In this document: in pieces, positions 22,861 through 36,700 of the stretch
How the letters are laid out: each line of letters opens with the position of its first letter
Numbering within the stretch: position 1 is the first letter of the stretch
From: Conchocele bisecta
Taxonomy: Eukaryota > Mollusca > Bivalvia > Lucinida > Thyasiridae
Reading direction: 5' to 3'
DNA length: 64,000 bases
Assembly (NCBI GenBank): GCA_029237695.1
Contig: CM055278.1
Span: 69,989,188-70,053,187 of the forward strand
Program-made: the position numbers and the translations under genes
Notes under the pieces: generated by a model
Database searches by the model: none
Told to the model about the DNA's origin: nothing
What the model saw: only the letters and a program-made list of their open reading frames with translations

Positions 22861-23333
22861 AACGGGAATGTGTAAAGTTGTATGGCTCAATATATATTTC
22901 ACTCGGAAAGTATTATTTAACATTATTTGCGCACATCTTCACGCAGTTAAACGAGGGAAAAGTATGGCGACAACACATTTATAACTAATTCTGGAATAGT
23001 AGATCACTACATATGGAAACTAGAAAATGTGGTCGGTCGACGCACTTAGGGCCCCTATTTGAGAAACTCTTATAAAAACTACCAAAAAATGAACGGACAG
23101 ACGGACAGACATGGCGAAATCTATAGGGCACCGCTGAATGAATGGTTTACTTTTGAGTTTTTGCACGATTACAACACATACATGATATCAACAGCATTGA
23201 AATAAAAATACGAAGGAAGATTTCCAAAGTCAATTTCAGTTGCCATGGTAACAAAAACGTATAATATTGATACACATATCATATTTGTGACCGGAGAAAT
23301 GGGGCTTATTGCCCCTGTGACTAGTGTACACCA

Positions 23334-23634
23334 GTAGCATATTTCACCAAAATTGTAAAGTATACTTATCTAGCAAAGTATACTTTGAGGGAGTAATCAT
23401 TTATTTTTCCCGAAATGCATTATTTCATATAGAACAAACGACTGCATATATTTGATGTCAGATTAAGAGTATGCAGACTTATTTTTCTTAATTTATTACA
23501 TTATCACAGCCAAAATCACAGCTGTGATAATGTAATAAATTAAGTATTAAATTTATTGTTAAATTGAAAATTTTTCCCTCAAAGTATACTTGGCTAGATA
23601 AGTATACTTTGCAATTTTGGTGAAATAGGCTACT
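23334..23634. mobile_element. MITE-like element, family 'AAAGTATACTTT', intact ends
   Basis: The ends are AGTAGCATATTTCACC and GGTGAAATAGGCTACT, with GCAAAGTATACTTTGAGGGA blocks at both sides. The centre has an extra 'ATCACAGCTGTGAT' twist relative to the other copies. Confidence 0.8.
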
Positions 23635-23737
23635 GGTGTACACGAGTCACAGGGAGACAACTCTCGGCTACAGATCAATCAGCCTGTTATCCAAAGTGGG
23701 AGCTGTATCAGATATTCAACAAATGTGTTGGAATCTC

Positions 23738-24412
23738 ATGCTCAAAATCATGAAGTTTGATTGGACGACACTGAGCCCAGTGTCGTCCAATCAAACTCCT
23801 TGATTTTGAGAACAGGCTTATATAACAAATGATAATCACAAACCGAGGGACATTGATTAACACCTTTGTTGATTATATGTACTACATTCATGGATTTATT
23901 AAACGACCTACAACATTTCTGCGACAGCGACGTAAATCATCGTTATAAAACATTCTGATCAAACAAGTACAATTTTAATTAAAAATTAAACAGTTTGATA
24001 GGCTGAGCTTGAGCACAGCTTAGACCCAAAATAAAATGATTTTGAGTTCGACCTCAAATCTAGAGAATACACTCAAAAAACGTTATATAATCACGAGCTC
24101 ATAGTCCATAATTGTTAACCATCTTGAGGATGCACTAAACAGTTGAACCAAAAATCAGTTTCATTGGCCGATGCTAAGCTCAACTCAGCCTCGACCAATC
24201 AATCCACTTATGTTCTATTACGAAAATGAAAATAGTCTCAAAATGTTTTGTAACCATTGGCCAATATTACGCCGTCACAGGGATTCCGCTGGGAAAATAA
24301 AAAAATCGCCATCAAAGTGGCGATTTTATTTTCGAAAATTGTAATTTTTTATCGCCGATTGTTTAATTTTATCGCCAATTGCGAAAGTGGCGATCGCCAG
24401 CGGAATCCCTGC
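23738..24412. mobile_element. Two short palindromic elements
   Basis: 23738-23815 is an AATCAAACT-type hairpin (AAGTTTGATTGGACGACACT mirrored). 24278-24412 has inverted ends CAGGGATTCCGCTGG / CCAGCGGAATCCCTG and an interior of ATCGCCA / TGGCGAT blocks. Neither codes for protein. Confidence 0.65.
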
Positions 24413-24448
24413 GTCACTCTGTGTAGCACTCGTGGATTTATATTATTA

Positions 24449-24693
24449 TATGTGACTGTGACTGGAGAAATGGGTCTTATGAGATTTGCGACCAGTGTAG
24501 CTCCTGATCAAATAGCAACCTTCTGTTGCCTGATAACGATCTATATTGCTTGTTAGAGGCATGACTGGTGTATCATTAATGAAATGGCAAACAGTGCAGA
24601 TGCTGATCAGCCTGTGCGGAGGCACAGGCTGATCTGGATCTACACTGGTCACAAAACTCATAAGCCCCTCACCAAACACAGCCACGTATCACG
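24449..24693. mobile_element. Palindromic element, family 'GTGACTGGAGAAATGGG', full copy
   Basis: The left end is ATGTGACTGTGACTGGAGAA and the right end is close to CACAGCCACGTATC. It sits about 30 bp downstream of the predicted ATP6AP2 stop codon, so it probably forms part of that gene's 3' UTR. Confidence 0.75.
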
Positions 24694-24720
24694 ATCTACG
24701 ACAGTTCAGTTACAACACAA

Positions 24721-27700
24721 TCATTCCTTCTTCAGCCGTGTTGTGGTCATCCTATATATGATACTGTCTCGACCGGGGTCCATGTGCCAGATACCGTAAC
24801 ATAATGGCGAACGTCGCGATCGATATGAAGATCATAAGCCACAGGATAATGTTGAACATGGCCGGGTACATTTCATCGTAGTCCAGCGCCAGTTTGTATT
24901 TTTTCTTGTCAGTCGTGGCTATATTCTGTGAATGGGATAAATAGACCAGCGGCTGATTAAATAGGTTTTTATAAATTTGTGGCCAAGTGGATCCTGGTCA
25001 CCACATACGCCTATATATTTGATTGTATTGAAAGTATTAACAAGAGTGCCGAAGTTAAAAATGTACGCCCGTCGAGGAAAGGCCAGTCAACAAGGGGTTC
25101 ACTGAAAACCAATAGGGTTCTTCATCTTGCATTGATAAACATGTATTCTGAATTCGGTTACGATCCGTCAAGTAGAACTTGAGTTATTGCGTGGACAAGG
25201 ATACAGAGTACGAAAATAAAAAATGGCCGCCAAGGGGAGATAAGTCATTCATTTTTTTCAAAATGAATAGGCTTCTTTGTCTTGCCGTGATAAACATGTA
25301 TACCAAATTTGGTTACGATAGGTGAAGTAGAACATGAGTTATTGATTGCGTGGACAAGGCTACAGAGTGCGAAAATTAAAAATGGCCGCCAAGGGGAGAT
25401 AAGTCATCAGATTTTTTTTCAAAATCAATAGACTTCTTCGTCTTGCCATGATAAACATGTACATGTATATCAAATTTGGTTGCGAGCGGTGAAGTAGAAC
25501 TTTAGTTATTGCGTGGATAAGGATACAGTGCGAAAAATAAAAATGGCCACAAAGGGATATTAAACATGTATACCAAATTTGGCTACAATCCGTCAAGTAG
25601 TACTCTAGTTATTGCGTGGACAAGCTGTGCCCGCCCACCCGCCTGAATTTCAAACGGGCGTATAAAAATGTAAGTTGTAATTTCACTGGTCAGTTGGCCA
25701 AAATATGGTTGGCCAAAATATATGTTGTGACTGGAGAAATGGAGTGAGTGAGTGAGTGAATAGGGTTTAACGTCCGCTTTTCTGACATAGAGGTACAAGC
25801 CTCAGGGAGTCTACACGCAGACGGGTCAACGGGGTCGAGTCCCATATCCACCTGTCCAAGGGGGGTAAATCCCAACTTCAGAACTCAATATTTACAATCA
25901 AAATATATATTCAGTCCTGAAATTAGAACAACCTGATCTGGTGCCAGGCCCTCGCCACACCAGCATCATTTATCCCATCCCCTAAAAGTAATAGGATTAG
26001 CACTAATCTTACTTTTATATATGGGGCATAGCCCGACTCAACTCTCACATACAAGAAAGCCAAAAATGTACATGAGGGCCAAATCCGGTATAGTGGGTTC
26101 CGGAAAGTATGAACCCAATCGTTAAGCCAGTTTAGTCGCCTTTTACGACAAGCAATGGCTACTGCAGCACTATTCTCAGGATCAGTTGATCCCGCCCCGG
26201 TGCCTGCACGGGGCAGCTGGAGAAATGGAGCTGATGTGGCCAGTCTAGCACCTGATCTGTCAATACAACTGGATAAACAGGGCTTATGGAATGTGGGGCC
26301 AGTGTAGATCCTGATCAACATGAACTTGGATACAATCACAGATTGATCAATACAATATAAGGTTATTAAGAGATAAAGTTTGTTTGGTTGGTGAAATAGC
26401 GACCAGCGCGTAGCAGTAGATCACACTGTGCGCTGTTCACAAACATTGTTACCGTAATAACCCTAAATATTCGGACACAATTTATTTTTGGAAACACCTA
26501 CAACTATATGGTTTCCCCACACCAGTGAGCATGCCAATATTTAGGGTTAGTATGGCAGTACTGGTTTAATCACAATAACAATGTATTTGGATACAATTTG
26601 TTTTGGGAAAACCCTATTGAACTCTTTAAGACCGCTACTCACAAAAATTTTCGTCTGCTGTTGCTTTCATATCTTGCCTTATTTCTCAATAAAAACATGG
26701 TTTGACAGCGCTTTAGAATAATTTCCAATGGAAATGATTCTAAAGTGCAGTCAAAGCATGTTGTAAATTATTCTAAAGTGCTGTAAAAGCATATTTTTGA
26801 TGATAAAAATGGAAAATAAACAGCAGACGACAAAAAAATAAGATGGCGGTCTAAGGGTTAACAGGTCTCCCAAAGCAAACGGTGTCCGAATATTTAGGGT
26901 TATTACGGTACGTCCTTTTACTCAGCTGGTTTCCTATTTGTGGCCAGTGAAATTCCTGATCATCACATGTATACTATTTGAAATACAATATTATTGAAAC
27001 CAAAGGATTTCCAAATCTGCAAAACTGGCTACCAAAAATTCCAAGATTGTTTATATTTGTGCTTACCAGTATGTCACTTGGGGCTGCTTTCAAGCTTCTA
27101 GTCTTCCTGACGAGTCCCTTGGGTTGACTTATCAGGAGAATCTCAACGACGACGTTGTCTTTGTATATCGTCTTGAAACTCTCCGTCATCTACGGCAGAC
27201 GAAAAGTGAATGGGGTTTAATGTCCCAGCAACAGCAAAGGTCATATAGACGGGACCACAGTTTTTCAAGTCTCATCCGACAGACCAGTGGGATGGACATC
27301 TGCGTGATATGTTTACAAAATTTACAATATTTTCCGTAAATGGCATACTATTCCGCATGTCAACTTTTGACTATATTTATGAAAATATTGTCAATTTTGT
27401 TAACTGTATCTAATGAAAATATGCAGATGTCCGAAGGTACAAAACCACATGTCTCATATAAGTAAATTAAATCATATTGCATAACTCACCTCGTTTAAGA
27501 ATTCTGTAACAAGGTTTGAGGCATCTTTAGCCTGCATGGACTGGCTGCCGTGTTTCTTGGACACGCCCTGTAGTCCCGATACTGTGAAGCTAAACAAGTC
27601 GGGGGTCTTAGACGCGAGCATTTCCTTGTCTTCGGACACCTACAAGTAGGTAATAAGAAAGAAAGTAACACAAGTGAGCTCATAGACATAGATAGGCAGA

Positions 27701-30700
27701 GGACAATGCATGTGTGAAATAAATGTCCGAAAAGTTCAGTAAAGTTATACATTTAAACCTAGCTTAAGATGCTATTGACAGACGAATGGACAACCTGACT
27801 TCACACTACTGCTATTGGGGGTATAAATAAGTCCTTTAGTTATAAATATCTTATATATATATATAGTATACCAGTACACTTGTTTACTCAAAATCCAGGG
27901 GAGTGACTTTGAGTTAATGAAAATTGAGTTAACAAGAGTTATTACCTTATTTCGCTGTGTATTGCGCGCACTGGTGTACAACGCACATCTATATTTTGGG
28001 GGATAAAAATAGTGCTCATCTGTCAAAAATCGATATTTCTGGGTAAATGTTGCTTGTTTTGTTTGATAAAAAAATGCGTAAAGCTGGCACAGAAATCAGT
28101 TGGAAAAAATGTTTGAAATTTATCTACATACCTATAACGCGCAGGGTGACTTCTGGATTAGAAATTCTGGGGGAAAAAATGCGCGCAATACACTGCGAAA
28201 TACGGTATATAGGAAAACTTGTATCAACCAGTGGTCTCAGAGGCGCCGGAGCTGGGGCGACAGGGGCGGCAGCTGCCCCAATATTTTGGCAAAAATATAT
28301 ATTTTTTTAAAAATCTACAAAAATCAAAAATGTGTATGAGATACCCATTAAAGTTGTATCTTAAATGCAGCAGAATGCAGGAAATGGCATCCATAATTAA
28401 AGAATTAAAAAAGTTTCTGGGGGGGGCCCTATTCAGTAAGAAATAAATGTTGAAATACAGCCTAGGACCGGATCTCTATAAATATATTTGCAAAGGGAAA
28501 CAAGATGGCCGAGGCACACATGTCGCACCAACCGAGGCTTCGATAGTAAACAAAAAAACTTTAACCCGTACACATGTACGTACGTACGTACGTATGCCAA
28601 TGTGCAGACATATATATGACGCTGTCCGCAAGCGTGTGCGACAATAACTAGCTCAGATCCCCCATTGATGATTATTGCGGCACAAACTGACCGTATGGAC
28701 GACGTCCTGTATCATCTGTAACTCCCCCATCAGGGTGAGGTCCGTGGGCAGGCTCGAGTTGAGGGTCCCCAGGGTGTGGCGCTGGATGACCGAGTCTCCG
28801 TCTAGTAGGCGGTCAGACATCTTGTGGAGAGTGTTCGGCAGCTTACGGAACACGTCAAACTCTGAATGGACATCGAACATCTGCAACATGCAGAACGATT
28901 TATTGAAAACTTTAACGCAAATCTCGGAAAGACAGGATGGCGACTGACTGTACCCCAAAATGTACAAGCATGGAGATCTATGAACAGGACAAAAATATAT
29001 GTCTACCACCCCGGAATTTAAACAGCATATATGTAGCTACCTTTTTCTGCGTAAGCTGTATATTGGGAGATAACAAAATAAAAGACAACATATGCAATTT
29101 TCACTTGTCAAGGGCCATAACTCTGTCAATACTAGATGAATCCGCATCACAACTTCACATAGTGACAAACATTCCTGTAAAATTTCGCAAATATAACTCA
29201 AACACTTTTGGAAATACGTGCGACACAACTTTGTGATGAAATTTGTGATGGACAAAATTGCCAATTGCCATCCTTACTGGATGATTCCGCAAACCAAACC
29301 CCATGTGCACAGCTACACATGTTGATTAACATTCCTATACTAGTTTCATGTCTGTAACTCAAATATTTCTTGAGTTACTAGCGACACAAATTAAAAATCA
29401 GCAATTTTCACCAAGTCAAGGGCCATAACTTTGCCCATACATGTACTCTATGAATCCGCATCAACATACACAACTCCAAATGTTGATAAACATTCCCATA
29501 AGGTTTCATGACTGTAGCTCTAATACTTTTTCAGTTATGTGCGACACAATTTGAAAATTGCCACTTTTCAATAAGTAAAGGGTCATAACTTCACATGATG
29601 ACAAAATATTCCTGTAAAATTTCGCGACTCACTCAAATACTTTTGGAGAAACACGTGACACAAATTTTGTGATGGACGGACAGAAGGACAACCATGCCAA
29701 AAACAATACATAATTCTTCTGCCAAAAACAATACATAATTCTTCTTGAGAAACAGTAGCAAGTATGGATGCACTCGAAACATGTCTAAATCTACAGAGGG
29801 GGAGATAATCCAGGAATAAAAATATACTTTGCACACAGACACACAAGAAGTCTGTATGTATGACTGTTTAAAAGTTACAAGGAAAAATTGTAGGTCTGAT
29901 CCAACTCGCTGCAAACTTCCTGTCAACTGAGTCACAAATAAAATTCAGCATTTACAAATGTAAATCACGTTGTTGTCGACGGCGGCGTCCAGGATGAGCG
30001 GATTGCCATTCCAGACATGGGGAATGAACAACTTTACAATTTTGCTATTTTTCTTATTTCTATTCAAAAGTACGGTTCCAATGGTAACAACATATACTTC
30101 CATGCATAATTGAGAGAATCATTGTTGTTTTCGCATGCTAAAACGTGTAGCCATAATCATAGATTGGGATAAGAAGAATTCCGCCGCGGTAGCGGTATCG
30201 TGTCTGCCGAGGCATTTGACTGTAACATGATCATGGCCATGTAAGCATCACAAAAACGGTGCATGCTTAAAACATGAAAAAGGTCAAGATTGAAGAAACC
30301 TTTTGACATAAGTGTTTCCATAACCATGTGAAAGTAAAAAGGTCAAGGTCATGTTAATGGCGGCATGAGTGTGTTCCAAATGCTTACATGTGTATCAAGT
30401 GTCCAAGTCAAGTAATATTAAAGTTATACCATGATGACGAAGCTTGTACAAACTTCTGATGATGACGACGGAAAAAGCGGCGACTTCACTATAGTTGAGC
30501 CTACTGCTAAAGCCAGAGCGATAAAAACTGAGCATTTAACTCACATTGTTGTCGACGGCGGCGTCCAGCAAGAGCGGATTGTCATTCATGAATGTGCTCT
30601 GTAGCCGGTTCATCAGACCGTGGACATCCACGCCCGGTGAGTCCTGCAAACATATGGAAATATTGTTTGTGCTTACCAGCCTATCAACAGGTCCATACCA

Positions 30701-33700
30701 CACCATCGCATGCTCCCACCTGCCACCCACTCCTGGATGTATAGAGAAAAACATTTAAAACTAGATTGGTCAGTAAGCAAGGCTTACGGAATACCCCCCC
30801 GCGTGGGCCCAGGTACCCCTAAAACATGTAAAAATTTCCAAGTGTGTGGGCTTGTGACCTTGACTCTGGGATTAGCGCGAGCGGCATGAACGTGAATTTG
30901 TCACAGGGTGATAGAGGTCCATTGGAGCAATGAGTGTGTGAAATGTGAAACAGATCCGAGCAAGGAAATAGAAGTTATAACCGATTTCTCTGATGTTAAG
31001 TTTTGTAAAGAGACTACCATATAACCTTGAATTAACGCCCCCGGAGGTGTTACATTTTATTAGCCAGTAAAAAAAAGAAAAAAAAGAAAATTACCAAGGA
31101 CTGCCAATTTTTATTTTTTTTTTATTTGGGGGGGCGTTTATTAGGAGGGGGGCGTTAATTCGAGGTTATACGGTATGTATGTGACGTTGACCTCGAGATC
31201 AGCGGGGATTTGTCACAGCATATGAAATAGTAAGAATTTTCAATGAAAGAAATAGAAGTTATAACATATTTCTCTGATGTTAAGTTTTGTAAAGAGACTA
31301 AGTATGTGACCTTGACCTTGGGATCAGCAGGGGTTGGACAGTCGTAGATTTGTCACAGCATGATAGTACAACCTTAGAGGAATGCACAAGTGAAATAATA
31401 AGAATTTTCAATGAAGGAAATAGAAGTTATAACTTATTTCTCTTTACAAAACTTAACATCAGAGAAATAAGTTATAACTTCTAAGTATTTGACCTTGACA
31501 TTGGGATCAGCGGGGGTTGGACGGTCGTGGATTTGGCACAGCATGGTAGTAGAGCCTTACAGGAATGCATGTGTGAAATATTAAGCATTTTAGATGAAGG
31601 AAATAGAAGTTAGAACAATATTTCTCTGATGTTAAGTTTAGTAAAGAGACTAAGTATTTGACCTTGACCTTGGTATCAGCGGGGGTTGGATGGTCGTGGA
31701 TTTGGCACAGCATGGTAGTAGAGCCTTACAGGAATGCATGTGTGAAATATTAAGCATTTTAGATGAAGGAAATAGAAGTTATAACAATATTTCTCTGATG
31801 TTAAGTTTTTGTAAAGAGACTAAGTATTTGACCTTGACCTTGGGATGCGGGGGTTGGGAGCGGGGGTTGGACAGTCATGGATTTGGCACAGCATGGTAGT
31901 AGAGCCTTACAGGAATGCATGTGTGAAATATTAAGCATCTTAGATGAAGGAAATAGAAGTTATAACAATATTTCTCTGATGTTAAGTTTTGTAAAGAGAC
32001 TAAGTATTTGACCTTGACCTTGGGATCTGCGGGGGTTGGACGGTCGTGGATTTGGCACAGCATGGTAGTAGAGCCTTACAGGAATGCATGTGTGAAATAT
32101 CAAGCATTTTAGATGAAGGAAATAGAAGTTATAACAATATTTCTCTGATGTTAAGTTTACGGACGCACGGACGGACGTTCTTACAGTACTATACTTATGT
32201 GGCTTATCACATGTTAAATATTAGCCACATAAAACGATTTTTAGCCACATAAAAGGATTTTTTAGGTGGCTAATTGTAACCAACCCTATCCTTTACCAAG
32301 TCCATAACCCTGTGGGGCTAGCCACATAAGTACCCTAATGTGTGCCCGGACACACGGACGGACGGACAACCTGACTCCAGTATACCCCCCCACAACTCGT
32401 TGCGGGGGGTATAACTAGAAATGTGGCCTGTCGGCACATGAATGCCCCCGCTGGCAGCCAAAGAAAACGAGACACATTTGAAAACAAGGAAACAGAAATT
32501 ATAAGCCATTATGGATTTGTCACAGGGTGGTAGAGAACCATTGGAGCAATGTGTGTGTAAAATGTGAAGCAGATCCGAGCAAGGAAACAGAAATTATAAG
32601 CCATTTACCTGAGCGTTAAGGTTTCAAACGCACCAAGTCTGTGACCTTGACCCTCGGCTTAACAGGGGTGTGACAAATGTGGATTTGTCACAGGGTGGTA
32701 GAGGACCATTGGAGCAATGCGTGTGTTAAATGTGAAGCAGATCCGAGCAAGGAAACAGAAATTATAAGCCATTTATCCGAACGTTAAGGTTTCAAACGCA
32801 CAAAGTCTGTGACCTTGACCCTGGGCTTGGGCGGGACGAATGTGGATTTGTCACAGGGCGACAGAGGACCATTGGAGCAATGTGTGTGTGAAATGTGAAG
32901 CAGATTCGAACAAGGAAACAGAAATTATAAGCCATTTACCCGAGCGTTAAGGTTTCGAACGCACCAAGTCTGTGACCTTGACCCTGGGCTTGGCGGGGAC
33001 GAATGTGGATTTGTGAAAGGGCTGTAGAGAACCATTGGAGCAATGCGTGTGTGAAATGTGAAGCAGATCCGAGGAAGAAAACAGAAATGATAAGTCATTT
33101 ACCCGAGCGTTAAGGTTATGAATGCACCAAGTCTGTGACCTTGACCCTGGGCTTAGTGGGGGCGGGATGAATGTGGATTTGTCACAGGGCGGTAGAGGAC
33201 CATTGGAGCAATGCGTGTGTGAACTGTTAAGCAGATCCGAGCAAGGAAACATAAATTATAAGCCATTTACCAGAGCGTTAAGGTTTCGAACGCACCAAGT
33301 CTGTGACCTTGACCCTGGGCTTGTCGGGGGCGGGATGAATGTGGATTTGTAGGAATATGCAGAACTAGAATGACAGACGCCCATGACTGCATTGTATCCC
33401 CCTGCCACCATGTCAGAAAACCCTGAAGGGAGGCAACTCCAAAATTACAAATGCGAGAGTTGTCTTTCTTGTGAGCAACACACCTTTTCTTGTCCCGATA
33501 TGTATGCATGTGGTAAGTTTCATAAATATATCCCAAGTGGTATATGAGCTATGCTCCGGACACGAAACCAAGTAAAAAAACATGAAGGGAAATAACTCCA
33601 AAATTATGAAAGTGACCGTTGTATTCTTTGACCCGATATCTATGCATGTGTGAAGTTTCGTAAACATATCCCAATCAGTATACGACCCATTATTAAATCA

Positions 33701-36700
33701 TTCCATCAAGGGAAACAGAAGTTATAATGAATTAACACGAGTGTTAAGTTTTGGAAATGGAGCATTTTGTAAGTCAGTGACCTAGACCTTGGGACTAGCG
33801 GGCACTATGGGCATTCTGTAGAATGACGTGGAACGCTGTTACAAATGCATCTATGAAATATTAAAGCATTTCATCAAGGGAAACAGAAGTTATAATGAAT
33901 TAACCACAGCGTTAAGTTTTCGAAACAGAGCGTTTTCTAAGTCTGTGACCATGACCTTGGGGTGAGCGGGCACCATACGCTTTCCGTAGAATGATGCGGG
34001 ATGATGTTGCAAATGCATCTATGAACTATTAAAGCATTCCATCAAGGGAAACAGAAGTTATAATGAATTAACCCCAGCGTTAAGTTTTCGAAACTGAGTT
34101 TTTTCTAAGTCTGTGACCTTGACCTTGGGGTGAGCAGGCACCATACGCTTTCCGAAGAATGATGCGGAAATATTGAATCGTTCCATGAAAGGAAACAGAA
34201 GTTATTGCAGATTAACCCCAACGTTAAGTGTTGTGACGGACAGACAACTTTTGGATCCCTATACCGGGTATCCCGTTTTCGCTACGTGAGGGGAGAACAA
34301 TGACCCTAAATATTCGGACACCATTTATTTGGGGAAACATATATAAAACTTATGGTTTCCCAACAATAGTCAGTCAGTGTGCCAATATTTAGGCTTAGCA
34401 TGCCAGTAGTGGTATAATCAGAATAACAATGTATTGGGATATAATTTGTTTTGGGAAATCCCTATTTAATAGGGGTTTCCCGAAACAAATTGTGTCCGAA
34501 TATTTAGGGTTAATATGGTAATGTGGCAAAATGTGTGACCTTACCATTACCACAGGGAAGTCTGCCCTGCTGTTGAGTTCGAGCACAGGTATGTCCTCTG
34601 TGGTTACGACTGTCACCAGAACATTGGCCTTCGGGCGCTGGAATATCGAGCCTTGTAGGAGACCGTTCCAATTCAGGGCCTGAAGAAAACCAACAAAACT
34701 ATGTCAATATTTAAACCTGGAGAAAGTGAATATAATGGTGTCAGTATTTATGACATTAGTGAATTTATGATACATTCATTTATCTGGTACTGATTGAAAA
34801 CAACTGGCTTACTGCACCAAATGATGTTCAATTATTACACAGGCTCCAGATAAACTGAGTATTTGCGTAAATACCCAATTAAAATTGCCAAAAACCCAAT
34901 TGAAATCAGAACTAGCGAGTATCAAAAAACAATACATAATGTATGGTACCTTTATCATGCTGCAGATAAACATAGCACAAATATAGCATATTTTTCTTAT
35001 TTTCCATGAAAACACATCTTGGTATTTCATTAAAATTGTCTCCAAGGGGTTATTGATGTACATCACTAGGAGATGAAGTTTTCCAAGTATGGTTGCTGTA
35101 GGCCCAGGAGTATTCCATATACAAGCTTGACTAAAAACCTTAACCAAGGTGAAATAACTAAGTAATCCAAGGGTAAAAGTAGGTCACGGTCAAATATAGG
35201 TCAGGGATTACTGATGTACATCACTAGGAGATGAAGTTGTCCAAGTATGGTTGCTGTAGGCCCAGGAGTATTCCATATACAAGCTTGACTATAAACCTTA
35301 ACCAAGTTTGAGTACAAACCTTAACCAGGTGAAATAACTAAGTAATTCAAGGTTAAATGTAGGTGAAGGTAAAATAAAGGTCGGGGCTTATTGATGTACA
35401 TCCCTATGAGAAAATGGGGGTATCATGTGTATAGATTTGTCCCAAAGTGCTAAGTAAACATTTAAAGTAGAAAAGGTGAAGGTCAAAGGTGAAGGTCGAA
35501 GTACTGGGTGGTGGAGTGTGTAGGGCATGTTCATATGTATCATGTGTATAAATATTTAAGGGATTGGCAAAAGTATTGAGAAGTTATTGTAGGATTGAGA
35601 AACGTGCTAAGTAAACATTTAAAGTGGAAAAGGTCAAGGCCAAAGGTGAAGGATCGAAGTACTGGGGGGGGGGGGGGGGGGGGGGGGGGGTGGAGTATAA
35701 ATATTGACATAATATGTGAAGCCATGTAGAAGTTACTAAAGAATATGGTAATATCGGGACGTACGGACGGACGGGACGGACGGGGGACGGACGCTGGTAA
35801 CACTATATGCTAGCGGGGGCATAAAAATAGAATTTGACCTTAACCCTGGGGCCCGAGAAAAACAAATTAATAGTCCTATATTCATCTACATAAAGTTTGA
35901 TGACTGTAATGTATAAAGTTTAATGACTGTAGCTGACAAGGTGTTGAAGTAATGACCGTAACACGGAACGTAACACGAAAACTTAACATTGAATGTATTA
36001 ACAAATAGAGTTTGACCTTGACCCTGAAGACCCTGGGGCCCGCCAAATTTTGTTTAATAGTCCTATATTCATGTACATATCATAGTAAACGTATGTATAA
36101 AGTTTGATGACTGTAGCTGACAAGGTGTTGAAGTAATGACCGAAACACGAAAACTTAACATTGAATGATGACTAAAAACCTTAACCAAGGGGAATTAACT
36201 AAGCAAGAAGGTTAAATGTAGGTCAAGGTCAAATATAGGTCAGGGGTTGTTGATGTACATCACTAGGAGATGAAGTTGTCCAAGTATGGTGGGTGTAGGC
36301 CCAGGAGTATTCCATATACAAGCTTGACTAAAAACCTTAACCAAGGCGTGACGGTGACACCGGGGTGACTACATAAGCTCTAACTATTCTTCGAATAGTC
36401 GAGCTAAAAATGGCCGCCAAGGGGAGATAAGTCATCGGAAAATCAATAGGCTTCTTCGTCTTGCTGTGATAAACATGTATAATGAATTTGGTTATGAGCG
36501 GTGAAGTAGAACTTGAGTTATTGCGTAGACAAGGATACAAAGTGCGAAAAATAAAAATCGCCGCAAGGGGAGATAAGTCATCGGAAAGTATACATGTATA
36601 CCAAATTTGGTTACAATCCGTCAAGTAGAACTATAGTTATTGCGTGGACAAGCTGTGCCCACCCGCCCGTACAAGATGAACACATAATACGTCACGTTTT

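Noticed and set aside
31507..33252. Series of similar 60-100-codon frames on both strands
   Set aside because: They are the same repeat unit translated again and again, with no splice sites and no codon-level conservation between copies.
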